Shown here one piece after another: positions 18,570 through 27,452 of a stretch of 64,000 nt of DNA. The notes beneath the pieces were generated by a model. The model did no database searches. It saw only the letters and a list, made by a program, of their open reading frames with translations, and was not told where the DNA came from. The position numbers and the translations under genes are program-made. The DNA comes from Methylobacterium frigidaeris (GTDB lineage: Bacteria; Pseudomonadota; Alphaproteobacteria; Rhizobiales; Beijerinckiaceae): positions 1 through 64,000 of the forward strand of contig NZ_BPQJ01000019.1 in assembly GCF_022179185.1 (NCBI RefSeq), read 5' to 3'. Numbering within the stretch: the first letter of the stretch is position 1; every line of letters starts with the position of its first letter.

Positions 18570-19009
18570 TCGACCACGTAATCGACGCTGTTCAGCATCA
18601 CCGAGGTGTCCACCAGCGGCTTGTCGAAGCCCTTCCGCGCGATCGTCTTCGGGCTCAGCGGCGGCGAGGTCAGGTCCAGGATGCTCTGCTGGAGCTGGCC
18701 CTTGATGCCCTCGCCCATCAGGTTGAGGGCCGCCGTGGGGTCGTAGTTCGTCGCCTTGAGCGTCGCGGCGAGCGAGCCGGCCCAGGTCGGGCTCTTGTCG
18801 GCGATCATGTTCCGGAAGAACGGGCGCGGTGGGATGTTGCGCGCCGGCGCGCCGAATTCCTGCGTGGCCGCCACCATCGGCACCGACGTGCCGTCCGGAT
18901 AGGTCGCGCCTTCCAGGAAGCCGACAGAGAGGGTGGGCCCGTCACCCAGCTTCGCGGCGAGCTCGCCCAGGCGCCGCTCGAGCGCGAGGCCGCCCTTGAC
19001 GGTGACCAT
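18566..19009 (-). CDS. Tail completion protein, HK97 gp10-like
   Basis: This 147-residue protein has the common pattern of tail-completion proteins: N-terminal helix (LALERRLGELAAKLGD), VGFLEGATYPDG, VAATQEFGAPARNIPPRPFFRNMI, ALNLMGEGIKGQLQQSI and PPLSPKTIARKG. PRPFFR and LSPKT are typical of the gp10-like family. It is located between DUF4054 and the neck protein, with a 4-bp overlap to the next gene. Confidence 0.8.
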   Translation of the reverse strand: MVTVKGGLALERRLGELAAKLGDGPTLSVGFLEGATYPDGTSVPMVAATQEFGAPARNIPPRPFFRNMIADKSPTWAGSLAATLKATNYDPTAALNLMGEGIKGQLQQSILDLTSPPLSPKTIARKGFDKPLVDTSVMLNSVDYVVE

Positions 19010-19010
19010 G

Positions 19011-19448
19011 TTACCAGCCGCCCCGGCCGTAGTGTGCGCAGCCGCGCCGCGGGCCCGGGATGTAGCGGGCCATGCGCAGCGACGCGGTCGCTGCCCAGTA
19101 GGCGAGGCCGTAGGGCGTCATCTGGAACCACGCGGCCAGACTGCCCTCGTTCGGCATCTCAGCCGCGGTGACGCTGACCGAGCCCTCGGTGGCAGAGGCG
19201 ATCCGCCCGACGATGCCGCCCTGAGCCTGTCCGTCCGCGCTCGTCGTGCGCAAGGAGGCGATGTGCGCGACCAGCATGTTGAGCAGCATCAGCTGCTGGG
19301 CCTGATCGCGCACCGGGCCGGTGCCGTCGTTGCGCAGGTACAAGGTGGCCTCGGTGAAGAAGTCCTCGGCCTGCGGCTGCGTGACGGCCGAGAACTCTGG
19401 GTAGCGCCGCTGCCACGCTGCGAAGTCGAAGGTGGCGACGGCGCCCAC
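19011..19448 (-). CDS. DUF4054 head-tail adaptor protein
   Basis: This 145-residue protein starts at GTG and has the DUF4054 pattern: FDFAAWQRRYPEFSAVTQPQAEDFF, a LMLLNMLVAHIASLR helix, GRIASATEGSVSV and WFQMTPYGLAYWAATA. These proteins form the adaptor ring below the portal. One base separates it from the tail completion gene. Confidence 0.85.
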   Translation of the reverse strand: MGAVATFDFAAWQRRYPEFSAVTQPQAEDFFTEATLYLRNDGTGPVRDQAQQLMLLNMLVAHIASLRTTSADGQAQGGIVGRIASATEGSVSVTAAEMPNEGSLAAWFQMTPYGLAYWAATASLRMARYIPGPRRGCAHYGRGGW

Positions 19449-19450
19449 GA

Positions 19451-20092
19451 TCAGCCCCGGGCCTTCAGCTTCTCGGCCTCGACGATCAGCGTCTTGCGAC
19501 CCCAGCGCCGATCGACGACCACGCCGCGATCGCGCAGGTGAGTGCGCAGTTCGTCCTCGCTCATGCCGTCGAACTCGGCGTCGGGCAGGGGCTCCTCGTC
19601 GGTCTCGACCGCCTCGGTGGTGCCCTGCACCGCCGCGCCGGTGGTTCGGCCCGGCTCGGGCTCGCCCGGCTGGCTGGCGTGGCGCGGCTCGCCCGGGTCG
19701 TCGCCCGGCGGCGTGCCGTTGGTCGGGGTCATGTCCTCGGACGTCAGCTGACCCGGGCCGGCCTCGACCTGCACACCGGCCTCCGACGCCTTGACCGCCT
19801 CCGGATCCCCGGCGTGCGCCTTCAGGGCCGGCTCGTGGCCAAACACCTCCTCGGGCGCTTCGTGGTCGTCGCCGATCTCCTCAATGACGCCGCCGACGAG
19901 CAGCGGATCGTTCGGGTTGGCTTTCTTCCAGGCTTCGAACACCTCGGCGTCGACGGTGGACACCGCGCCGTTGCCGTCGAGCACGATCTGGCGCAGCGGG
20001 GTCGCCTCGCCGGGCTTGTCGGTCTCGGGCATCGGCTCGCGGAGGACCATGCCGGTGTGGGCGCGGCTGAGTATGCGGATGGTCTTGCTCAT
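19451..20092 (-). CDS. Phage head-region protein with HeH/SAP-like C-terminus
   Basis: This 213-residue protein uses the ATG at 20092, which has a GAGG 8 bp upstream; a GTG at 20104 overlapping the previous stop is an alternative. The middle (residues ~95-165) is disordered and rich in Pro, Gly, Glu and Thr. The last ~35 residues (MSEDELRTHLRDRGVVVD then TLIVEAEKLKA) look like a small helix-extension-helix fold found at the ends of phage head-associated proteins, often nucleic-acid binding. Role unknown. Confidence 0.68.
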   Translation of the reverse strand: MSKTIRILSRAHTGMVLREPMPETDKPGEATPLRQIVLDGNGAVSTVDAEVFEAWKKANPNDPLLVGGVIEEIGDDHEAPEEVFGHEPALKAHAGDPEAVKASEAGVQVEAGPGQLTSEDMTPTNGTPPGDDPGEPRHASQPGEPEPGRTTGAAVQGTTEAVETDEEPLPDAEFDGMSEDELRTHLRDRGVVVDRRWGRKTLIVEAEKLKARG

Positions 20093-20100
20093 GGCCAGCC

Positions 20101-20559
20101 TCACTGCTTCTCGTAGGCTTCGATCAGGCTCTTGCCGTTGCGGCCCTTGAACTCGTCAGGCGTGTTCTTCGGGTCGAACGGCTCGAAGCCGCTGGGGCCG
20201 TGCTGCCCGTCGCGGGCCCGGCCGCGGGTGTGGTCATCGCGCTCGTGCGCGAAGACCTGCCCGGTAGCGATCGGGGGCCACTCGGCCATCTGGGCGCGGA
20301 ATTCGTCCCAGAGATCCTTGTCGACACCCAGGGTGAGCGCGTAGCCGCCGGCGACGAGCACCCCGGTGCCGTTCATCATCCGCTCCGGATCGCGGTTGCG
20401 GGCCGGGCCGGCGATGACGATCCGCTTCCCGCCGGGCTGGCTGATCTCTTCGGTGCGGCTGGGGTCCTCGCGAGAGGGGGCGGGGATCCGCCTCTTGTGC
20501 TGGACCTGCAGGATGAAGCCGTGCGGCAGGGCGCACGCGACCGTGACGGTGCCCGGCAT
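20101..20559 (-). CDS. Phage head-region protein, unassigned
   Basis: This 152-residue protein starts 2 bp after the major capsid gene ends. The N-terminal half has strands and a basic loop (HGFILQVQHKRRIP, KRIVIAGPARNRD), then GTGVLVAGGYALTLGVDKDLWDEF, and the C-terminus is charged and probably disordered. The VAGGYALT..VDKDLWDEF segment resembles a small protein often encoded next to DUF2184-type capsids. No function is assigned. Confidence 0.65.
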   Translation of the reverse strand: MPGTVTVACALPHGFILQVQHKRRIPAPSREDPSRTEEISQPGGKRIVIAGPARNRDPERMMNGTGVLVAGGYALTLGVDKDLWDEFRAQMAEWPPIATGQVFAHERDDHTRGRARDGQHGPSGFEPFDPKNTPDEFKGRNGKSLIEAYEKQ

Positions 20560-20561
20560 GA

Positions 20562-21605
20562 TCAGACCCCGATCATCTGCGAGACGGCGATCGGCGCCTT
20601 GACCACCGCGCCCCAGGTGCCCGAGGTCTTCTTCTGGGCGTAGGCCGAGAGCTGACGCACCGGCTGGTGATCGCGCAGCTTCTCGTTGAAGGCGACGTTG
20701 GCGACGCTGCCGCCGTTCCAGCGCTCGGCCCAGAGCTGCAGCACGTTGCCCGATGCGGTCGCGTAGCGCGGATCGGTGACGATCTTCAGGTTCGGGAAGT
20801 TCTTCTGCAGCAGGTCCATGACACTGATGCCGAACTGGTTGGTCGCCATCAGGCCGACGTCGCTCTGCGGCGGCAGGACGAGCTTCAGGGCATCCGTCTT
20901 CTGGATGATGCCCGAGGTCCTGGTCACGAGATCCATCACGATCGTCGTGATGTCGTTGAAGATCTCGTTAGCGGTGGCGACGATGACGCCGTTGTTGACC
21001 CACTTCGTGCCGCCGGCAGCCTTGGTCGACGGGGGCAACGCTGCGGGCAGGTTCGGGTCATTCAGCGCGCCATAGAGGGCCATGCCCGCGACGCCGAAGT
21101 GGTAGGTGTAGTCCGAAAATTTGTCGAGGGTCAGCGCCGCCGAGGTCTGGAGCTCGCCGACCCAGTTCAGGCGGGCAGCGCCGGCCCGATCCACCTGGAG
21201 ATCACCGTAGGAGATGGTGGTCTGGAACAGGTAGGACTGGCGATTGATCCAGTTCACGTTGGCGTCGGAACGACCGTTGTTGTTCCAGTCGCCGTAGGGC
21301 GCGACCTCGCCGGTGTTCTCGACGACCATGAAGGTGGCGGTGTCGGTGGTCCAGTCGCCCTGCTTGACCTCGCCGAAGATCTCCGCGCCCTTGTTCGGGG
21401 TCTGGAGGATCCGGATCACCTCGGGATCGACATAGGCGGTGAGCCAGCCCGGAATGCCGGCATTCGCCGCGGTGAGCAGCGTCGGCTGGGCGTCGAGGGC
21501 GAGGTTGTAATTGCGCCGGAACTCGCGGGGCAATAGCTCCGCGTCCTGCGCCAGGTGGATGCCCCACTCGTCTTCGAGGGTGGGGCGAATGGATGCGAGC
21601 TTCAT
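20562..21605 (-). CDS. Major capsid protein (DUF2184 type)
   Basis: This 347-residue protein has size, position and sequence of the DUF2184 capsid family: AGIPGWLTAYVDPEVIRIL, ...NKGAEIFGEVKQGDWTTDTA, RQSYLFQTTISYGDLQVDRAG, a long helix through DKFSDYTYHFGVAGMALYG, and LVLPPQSDVGLMATNQFGISVMDLLQ. It lies after the protease/scaffold and cement genes, the common head-gene order. It probably has the HK97 fold. Confidence 0.88.
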   Translation of the reverse strand: MKLASIRPTLEDEWGIHLAQDAELLPREFRRNYNLALDAQPTLLTAANAGIPGWLTAYVDPEVIRILQTPNKGAEIFGEVKQGDWTTDTATFMVVENTGEVAPYGDWNNNGRSDANVNWINRQSYLFQTTISYGDLQVDRAGAARLNWVGELQTSAALTLDKFSDYTYHFGVAGMALYGALNDPNLPAALPPSTKAAGGTKWVNNGVIVATANEIFNDITTIVMDLVTRTSGIIQKTDALKLVLPPQSDVGLMATNQFGISVMDLLQKNFPNLKIVTDPRYATASGNVLQLWAERWNGGSVANVAFNEKLRDHQPVRQLSAYAQKKTSGTWGAVVKAPIAVSQMIGV

Positions 21606-21617
21606 GTTTCGCCCTCC

Positions 21618-22136
21618 TTAGCCGATCGGGAGATGAGAGATCTTGACGAGCTCACCGGACGCGCCGGTGCCGCCCTCGCCGAAGCCGACGCAGAACCACT
21701 TGGTCTCGACCGAGCCTGCGACGGTGGCGCCGGCAGCCGCGAACGAGACGGCGCCGTTGGTGGTGTTCGCGAAGGCCTTCATGCCGCGCGCGGCGGTGCC
21801 GGCGCCGGCGTTCTTCGCGTAGAAGCAGCCGCCGGTCATCAACGAGCCGACGCGCTGGCCGGCCGGGATGGTCATCCCGAACTCGGCGGGGAAGGTGGTG
21901 ATGGTCGCCTGCATCTCGCGATGCACGAAGGCGTCGGGCGCGCCGCTGCCGGTCGAGGCGACCTTGTTCTGGGCAGCGTTGACCCAGGCGAAGCAGCCGA
22001 TGGTCACACCGCCCGTATCGGCGACGAGGATGCCGCCGGAGGTCACCCAGGAGAAGTGCGGATCCGCGGACGCGAAGTCGCCGGGGACGCCCGGCGCCTG
22101 CACCACGTTGACGGAGGTCTGGAAGGTCGTGGGCAT
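21618..22136 (-). CDS. Capsid cement/decoration protein
   Basis: This 172-residue protein is Gly/Ala/Thr-rich with strong beta content, preceded by a GGAGG site. It has FQTSVNVVQAPGVPGDFAS, HFSWVTSGG, IGCFAWVNAAQN, TIPAGQRVGSLMTGGCFYAKN and KAFANTTNGAVSFAAAG, a pattern known from the small structural protein encoded just before DUF2184 capsids (gp24-type cement). It probably stabilises the capsid surface. Confidence 0.78.
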   Translation of the reverse strand: MPTTFQTSVNVVQAPGVPGDFASADPHFSWVTSGGILVADTGGVTIGCFAWVNAAQNKVASTGSGAPDAFVHREMQATITTFPAEFGMTIPAGQRVGSLMTGGCFYAKNAGAGTAARGMKAFANTTNGAVSFAAAGATVAGSVETKWFCVGFGEGGTGASGELVKISHLPIG

Positions 22137-22149
22137 AGCTCAGGCCTCC

Positions 22150-23562
22150 TTACGCGCTGAGGCGGTGCATGTGCGGGAACGCCTGCGCCACCTCGGCGGC
22201 CGCGGCAGAGTCCTGCGTGACGGTGCGGCGCGCGGGCCGCGGGGCCTGCTCACCGGGCTTCGGGGTGCGTTCGATCAACACCGGCAACGCCGAGGCGTGG
22301 ACGCCGGTGTGCTTGATGCCGAGGACATCGCAGGCGGCGCGGTGGATCTGCTCCTCGCTGTCCATCGCCGGCAGGTCGCCGACCCACGGACGGACGAAGC
22401 GCTCGGCGGCACGCAGGCGAGACTGGTGCTCGGTCGCGGCGGCGGTGGCCGCCTCGGCAGCGCGCTGGATCGCCGAGTCCATCGCCTGCCGGGTCACGAA
22501 CTTCGACATGTCGGGGGCCTTCGGCAGGGCGTGGTCCTGCGCCGGCGGCGGGACCCTGTCGGCGGCTGGCATCGACGAGGAACCGGAGAGCATCGCCTTG
22601 ACCTGCTCCAGATCCTCGGGGCTGAGTTTGCCTTCCAGGAAGGCCACCACCTCGCCGCCACTGGCGTCCTCGGCATCCGGCTCGGGGGCGGCGGCGGGCG
22701 CCTCGGGCACGTCCTCGACGGTATCAGCCAGGTCCTCGACCGCCTCCTCGACACGGTCCAGCATCTCCTCGACGTCGCCGAGGTCGGAGTCCTTGGCCAG
22801 CTTGCCGTGGGTGGCGCCGATCAGGCCGAGGGCGAGCACCGGCCGGCGCTGCTTGAAGTTCTTCTTCGTCAGGTCGGCCACCAGCGGGCCGATGTCGACC
22901 TTGGCGTCCTGCGCCAACTTGGGGCGCAGATACATGGACAGCGCGCCCTGCGTGTGCGCAGCAGCCCGCGTCAGGGCGGTCTTTGCCATGATGATACTTC
23001 CAATCGCGGAGTCGCCGACGACGACATCCGGGCCTGCGCGGCCTTTCTTCACGAGGGCGACGTGGTTGGCGGAGATGTCCCGCATGACCCCATCGAAGCG
23101 GACGCCTTGGAACGTGCCTGGCGTCATGTCGGGCGTGTAACGGTACGCGCTCGACAGTTCCTTCTGCGACCCGTCTTCGATGAGGCGGATCGCAGGTCCA
23201 GACCAGCACGCGAGGTCAGCGTACAGGTAGGGATGTTCGAAGCTCGGGTTGCTGACCGATCCGACCGTCCGGTCGTGGTCATGCTCGTCCGCACTGACCG
23301 GATTGTGGTCGAACAGTAGCGGCTTGTTGTTGAACGTGTCAGCCGCGCGGGCGAGCTCTTCCGGATCGCGAAGGAGCGCGTACCGGCGGCCCGCCTCAAG
23401 GCCGAGCGCCTGCCACCCTGGAATCTCGCGCCCCAGGTAGTCGTTCACGCAGGCCTTGCTGATCGGGGTGCGGCGCACGTGGAGGTGGCCATCCGCATCC
23501 CGGACGCGCGTCGAGGCGCGGTCGAGCGCCAGCAGGTCCTGGCGCATGGTCTGGAGGGACAT
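22150..23562 (-). CDS. DUF2213 prohead protease with fused scaffold-like region
   Basis: This 470-residue protein starts at the ATG at 23562; the longer frame upstream overlaps the MuF gene. Residues 1-200 match DUF2213: TFNNKPLLFDHNPVSADEHD, ...KELSSAYRYTPDMTPG, GVMRDISANHVALVKKGRAGPD; the S/H pairs (SSAYR, NHVALV) are consistent with its proposed serine-type protease activity. Residues ~240-390 are acidic and helical, Pro/Ala/Glu-rich, as in a scaffold. The C-terminal part ends in VAQAFPHMHRLSA. Protease plus scaffold in one chain is usual in this family. Confidence 0.83.
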   Translation of the reverse strand: MSLQTMRQDLLALDRASTRVRDADGHLHVRRTPISKACVNDYLGREIPGWQALGLEAGRRYALLRDPEELARAADTFNNKPLLFDHNPVSADEHDHDRTVGSVSNPSFEHPYLYADLACWSGPAIRLIEDGSQKELSSAYRYTPDMTPGTFQGVRFDGVMRDISANHVALVKKGRAGPDVVVGDSAIGSIIMAKTALTRAAAHTQGALSMYLRPKLAQDAKVDIGPLVADLTKKNFKQRRPVLALGLIGATHGKLAKDSDLGDVEEMLDRVEEAVEDLADTVEDVPEAPAAAPEPDAEDASGGEVVAFLEGKLSPEDLEQVKAMLSGSSSMPAADRVPPPAQDHALPKAPDMSKFVTRQAMDSAIQRAAEAATAAATEHQSRLRAAERFVRPWVGDLPAMDSEEQIHRAACDVLGIKHTGVHASALPVLIERTPKPGEQAPRPARRTVTQDSAAAAEVAQAFPHMHRLSA

Positions 23563-23579
23563 GCTGGATCCGGTGAGGG

Positions 23580-24395
23580 TCAGGCAGCGAAGCCGGGGAT
23601 CACGGCCCGGCCGATGCACCGACAGTTGATCTCTTCGCCGGGCAGGACGTTCTGCCCCTTGTCGCCGATCGGCAGGCCGACGCGGATGTCGTAGCGCTGG
23701 CCGTTGGCCTTGACGTGTTTCGAGCGCGGGTGCTTCCCGCCGCCGCTGTGGCGCCACACCGCCTCGGTCAGGCCCATCTCAACCTGGCGGGCCCGAGTGA
23801 GCGCCGCAGTCACCTTGTTGTTCTGGTCGCGGGCGATCAGCGCCGCCCGCTTCTTCGTCACCCCCAGCTGCTGCTGAAGGTCGTCCGCCAGCTGCCCGAG
23901 GTCCCGCCCGGTGGACACGGACCGCATCACCATGCCCTCGACCTGGGCGAGGTGCTGCTGCGGGATGGACCGGATCAGGCTGACGTTCTCGTGCACCGCG
24001 GCGTTGAGCACGTCGCGCTGCGCCCGGGTCATCTTGAACTCGACCGTGAACCCGCCCTTCTTCAGGGCCGCCTTCAGGCTCGCGTTGCTGCGCTCGCCGA
24101 CGGACTGCGCGAAGTGGGCCGCGAGGTCGTCGGCGAGGTCGTTGAAATTGGCCTGCCAGCGCCGTGCGAGGCGGCGCATGGCCCGGCGCATCGTCTCGGC
24201 CGGCAGCTCATCCTCGGCGATCTCCGGGCTGTTGCCGCGATAGGCCGCGCTCAGCCAGTAGGTCAGCGAGCGGCCCATCTCGTCGATCAGCGCCGTCAGC
24301 CTCCGGCGGTACTCCGCCTCGAGCCCCGCGTTCGGGTGCACCGGGCGCAGGATCGTCTCGGCGCGGCGCGGTCGGGTCCGGGACAGGCTCGCCAC
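23580..24395 (-). CDS. Head morphogenesis protein, Mu F/SPP1 gp7 type
   Basis: This 271-residue protein starts at a GTG at 24395; the true start could be slightly different. N-terminal helices (AEYRRRLTALIDEMGRSLTYW) lead into a long helical region, then VSLIRSIPQQHLAQVEGMVM and the typical MuF C-terminus: KKRAALIARDQNNKVT, a WRHSGGGKHPRSKHV segment and GEEINCRCIGRAVIP. This minor head protein is packaged with the DNA or acts in head assembly. It follows the collagen-like gene and precedes DUF2213. Confidence 0.88.
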   Translation of the reverse strand: MASLSRTRPRRAETILRPVHPNAGLEAEYRRRLTALIDEMGRSLTYWLSAAYRGNSPEIAEDELPAETMRRAMRRLARRWQANFNDLADDLAAHFAQSVGERSNASLKAALKKGGFTVEFKMTRAQRDVLNAAVHENVSLIRSIPQQHLAQVEGMVMRSVSTGRDLGQLADDLQQQLGVTKKRAALIARDQNNKVTAALTRARQVEMGLTEAVWRHSGGGKHPRSKHVKANGQRYDIRVGLPIGDKGQNVLPGEEINCRCIGRAVIPGFAA

Positions 24396-24465
24396 CGAAT
24401 AGCTCGTTCCAGGGCAGGTCGATCATGGGCGCCTCGCTGTGACGAGGCAGGATGGCATCTCGCGG

Positions 24466-25299
24466 TCAGCAGATCACGCGAATGGTGATGGCTGTGCTCG
24501 GCGCCACCTCGAACGGACCGGCCGTGAGCAGGAGCGTGCCCCGGGACCGCATCACGGCGACGGTGGCGCTTGAGCTCGTCTGCGCTGTCACGCCCCCGGC
24601 AATCATCTGCGTGCCGGACCAGCCGAGGATCACGTCTACGTCCGGAGCTGTCGTGCAGGCAGGCCAGGTGAATGACGCGATTCCGCTGGCGTTGGATGTC
24701 GCCGTGTAGCGCTCGACGCGGCGGGGCGAGCCTTGCGCCCCTGCGGGCCCGGTGGCACCCTGGGGCCCTTGCGAGCCTGTCTCGCCTTTCGGACCCTGAC
24801 TTCCCGCCGGACCCTGTGCGCCTGTCGGCCCGGGCGATCCGGCGGGCCCCGTGTCCCCCTTCGCTCCTGGCGCGCCAGAGGCGCCCGCTACTCCCGCCGG
24901 ACCAGTCGCGCCCGTTGCGCCTGCTGGTCCAGTATCGCCTCGAGGGCCGGCCGCCCCGGTAGCACCGGCGGGGCCGGCATCGCCCTTGGGCCCGGCTGGG
25001 CCTGTCGGTCCAGCCATCCCAGCAGCCCCGGTAGCGCCTGACGCGCCCGGCGGCCCCGGGGGCCCTTGAACACCAGCCGCTCCATCTCGGCCTGCCGGGC
25101 CAGCTGCTCCCGGATCTCCAGGCGGACCTGCCGGTCCGGCGGGCCCCATTGCACCTTGCGCACCCGCGTCCCCTTTCGACCCGGGCTGACCCTGCGCCCC
25201 GGCTGGGCCGGGCGGCCCCATGCCGATCGACGCCTCGTCGTCGGCGAGGGCGCAGGTGGACGCCAGGATGAGCCCAGCAGCGAAGAGGGCGCGGCGCAT
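24466..25299 (-). CDS. Secreted collagen-like protein in the phage head operon
   Basis: This 277-residue protein has a Sec signal peptide (residues 1-19, cleavage after ALA; no lipobox), then from Gly28 an uninterrupted run of 55 Gly-X-Y triplets (to residue 192), rich in GPA, GAT, GDT and GPK. A C-terminal ~85-residue beta-type domain follows with two cysteines. Such collagen regions trimerise and are common in phage fibres, but a signal peptide and a place between head morphogenesis and portal genes are unusual. The start shares one base with the upstream stop (TGATG), so it is translated as part of the late operon. Confidence 0.82.
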   Translation of the reverse strand: MRRALFAAGLILASTCALADDEASIGMGPPGPAGAQGQPGSKGDAGAQGAMGPAGPAGPPGDPGAAGPAGRDGAAGVQGPPGPPGASGATGAAGMAGPTGPAGPKGDAGPAGATGAAGPRGDTGPAGATGATGPAGVAGASGAPGAKGDTGPAGSPGPTGAQGPAGSQGPKGETGSQGPQGATGPAGAQGSPRRVERYTATSNASGIASFTWPACTTAPDVDVILGWSGTQMIAGGVTAQTSSSATVAVMRSRGTLLLTAGPFEVAPSTAITIRVIC

Positions 25300-25886
25300 C
25301 AGTTGCCCATCCCGTAGCCGAGTCGATAGAGGCAGGGGGTGCTGCCCGGGTCGCTCAGGGCCATGATCGAGACGTAGCGCGTGGTGCCGGGCATCGGGTT
25401 CGGGGCGCTGCTCAGAGTCCGCCCGGACCGCGCCATGAACAGGGTGTCCTCGAACCGGTTGACCGTGCCTGTGGGGGAGGTCACGAGCTGGACGTTCGGG
25501 ATAGTTTCGCCATCAATCGTCACGGGCTGCGTCACGACCGGGAGGGAGGCTGCGACGCTCGTGACGACGATGTCGACCGTGCACGGATTGATGCCACGGT
25601 AGGTCAGAGCGCCGACCGGCTGCGTGATCGCGTAGGTGCGGGGCGTGGTGCTCACCGGCAACGCGGCGGCCTTCCCCATCCGGACGAACGGCTGCGCTAT
25701 GACGCCGATCGGCGAGCCGACACCCCCGCACGGCACGACCTGCCGCGCCACCCCGGTCGGACACCCGAGCACGAACCCGGGCATCTGCTCGCCGTTGGGC
25801 CCGACCCAATTCTGGTACTGCTGCGCCCCGACGGCGGTCGCGGCCAGCGCGAACGCTCCGAGCCCGTATCCGTAGATGCGCCGCAT
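25299..25886 (-). CDS. Secreted protein coupled to the collagen-like gene
   Basis: This 195-residue protein has an N-terminal signal peptide (RRIYGYGLGAFALAATAVGA). The mature protein has four cysteines (FVLGCPTG, VVPCGGV, INPCTVDI, STPCLYR) and looks beta-rich (TYAITQPVGALTYRGI, VDIVVTSVAASLPVV, TRYVSIMALSD). It is translationally coupled to the collagen-like gene and lies 6 bp after the portal gene. The pair may be a secreted complex or surface adornment. The family is not recognised. Confidence 0.72.
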   Translation of the reverse strand: MRRIYGYGLGAFALAATAVGAQQYQNWVGPNGEQMPGFVLGCPTGVARQVVPCGGVGSPIGVIAQPFVRMGKAAALPVSTTPRTYAITQPVGALTYRGINPCTVDIVVTSVAASLPVVTQPVTIDGETIPNVQLVTSPTGTVNRFEDTLFMARSGRTLSSAPNPMPGTTRYVSIMALSDPGSTPCLYRLGYGMGN

Positions 25887-25892
25887 GGGCAG

Positions 25893-27452
25893 CTACTCCG
25901 CGGCCACCCTGGCCCGGGCGGCGTTGAAAAGGCGGCGGACGGTCGGCGAGGTGCCGTCATCGCTCTCGCCGGTCACGTCCTCGTCGTCTTCCTCGCCCTC
26001 CGGCAGGTCGTCCGGGTCGAGGCCGTGGTAGAGGCTGTCCTGGTCGTCGGCGAGGCGCTTGCGGGACTCGGTCGGGGCGATCACGCCGGAGTCGATCAGC
26101 ACCTCGTCGGTGTCCGCCTCGAGCTTCCGGACCTCGGCCCTCTCCTTGTCCGAGAGGGACCACAGCGGTTCCCAGACCGTCGTGATGTTCGGGTCGACCT
26201 CACCCCAGAGATTGAGCTGGATGATCCCCGACATGGTGGTCAGGTTCGGGGTCAGGGACGCTTCTTGGTAGGAACCGATGCCGTCGTAGAAGACCCGGAT
26301 CTCACCCTCCGATGAGGCGTTCAGCCCGGCGGGTTGGATCCCGAGGAGCTTGATGAGCGGGATGCCACTCACCGAGGCCATGTGCTCCTGGCTCTGAGCC
26401 TGCAGAACGTCGAGGGTGCCGAGCGGCGCCGAGACGTTCTTCATGTCCTCGGTTTCTTTGTTAATGGCCCAGACGCCGCGGTTGTCGCGCGTCAGGTTGA
26501 ACAGCTCGACCCGGTTAAAGAAGTCTTCGCCGACGGCGCCCTGCGCATTGCCCATCTGCGTCGCCAGCACCATCACCGAGAAGGCGCTGACGAGGTCGCT
26601 GACGCTTTGGCGGGTGCGCAGCCAGTTGTCGACATACGGGCGCGCCATCTGCGTTAGACTGAGGCCGCAGAACGAATACGCTGGCTTAAGCAGATCTGGC
26701 ACCTCGCGACTGACGAAGGTCAGTAGTCGAGAGGTGTGGATGCTTCGCCCCTGTACGTACCAGGAAGTGGGCCGATACCAGTTCGGGGAGAGCGGGTCGC
26801 TGGAGTTGTAGCCGGTCGGGACGACCCAGATCGGTTCGATGGTGCGAAAGCCGTTGAGGCTGCCCTGCTGGACCTTGGCCTTGCTCGCCGCATCCGAGCC
26901 GTTTCCGATCGGCGTGGCGAGCTCGTCGCCTGCGGCATCCTTCAGGTCCACGTAGATGTGGCCACGGCCGAAGAACCCATCGAGCTCCGCCGCCTTCCGC
27001 ATCAGGTCCATGACGCGCAGGCGCTTGAACTCGGCCTCGAGCTGCTTGACCTTCTCGGCCCTGTCGCGGCCCTTGGCCTGAATCCGGATCCCCTTCCGCG
27101 TCGCCTCGGTGGCGATCACCTCGGTGATCCGCCGGTACTCCGGTCGCTGCGCCAGGAGCGAGAGCGGGCCGAATCCGAGGAAGTGCTGGCAATCCGAGCC
27201 GGCGAAGTCGGTCGAGACCGATGCGGCCCAGGATCCGACATCGGTCAGGGCATCGTCCATCGCCAGCCCGCCGTCGGGCATGAACGCAGCCGGGTGTTCG
27301 GCTGGCTTGAACGGGTTGACCGGTGCCGCCTTCTTGGCGCGTTCCCGGGCGACGATCTCGTAGCCGACCTTCAGCATGGCCTCGGTGATCGAGACCTGCG
27401 GCGCGGCTTGGCGCCGGGCCTTGGCGCGCTGGCGGCGGGCGGAACGCCTCAT
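25893..27452 (-). CDS. Portal protein (DUF1073 type)
   Basis: This 519-residue protein forms the dodecameric DNA entry ring. The ATG at 27452 overlaps the terminase stop (ATGA). The basic N-terminus (RRSARRQRAKARRQ) is followed by family features: SDCQHFLGFGPLSLLAQRPEYRRITEVIATEATRKG, DGFFGRGHIYVDL, YNSSDPLSPNWYRPTSWYVQG, HTSRLLTFVSREVPDLLKPAYSFCG, SGIPLIKLLGIQPAGLNASSEGEIRVFYD and a C-terminal acidic tail (LPEGEEDDEDVTGESDD). Position after the large terminase fits. Confidence 0.9.
   Translation of the reverse strand: MRRSARRQRAKARRQAAPQVSITEAMLKVGYEIVARERAKKAAPVNPFKPAEHPAAFMPDGGLAMDDALTDVGSWAASVSTDFAGSDCQHFLGFGPLSLLAQRPEYRRITEVIATEATRKGIRIQAKGRDRAEKVKQLEAEFKRLRVMDLMRKAAELDGFFGRGHIYVDLKDAAGDELATPIGNGSDAASKAKVQQGSLNGFRTIEPIWVVPTGYNSSDPLSPNWYRPTSWYVQGRSIHTSRLLTFVSREVPDLLKPAYSFCGLSLTQMARPYVDNWLRTRQSVSDLVSAFSVMVLATQMGNAQGAVGEDFFNRVELFNLTRDNRGVWAINKETEDMKNVSAPLGTLDVLQAQSQEHMASVSGIPLIKLLGIQPAGLNASSEGEIRVFYDGIGSYQEASLTPNLTTMSGIIQLNLWGEVDPNITTVWEPLWSLSDKERAEVRKLEADTDEVLIDSGVIAPTESRKRLADDQDSLYHGLDPDDLPEGEEDDEDVTGESDDGTSPTVRRLFNAARARVAAE

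Noticed and set aside
22169..23319. Two long plus-strand frames opposite the DUF2213 gene
   Set aside because: They are shadows of a conserved head gene with skewed composition.
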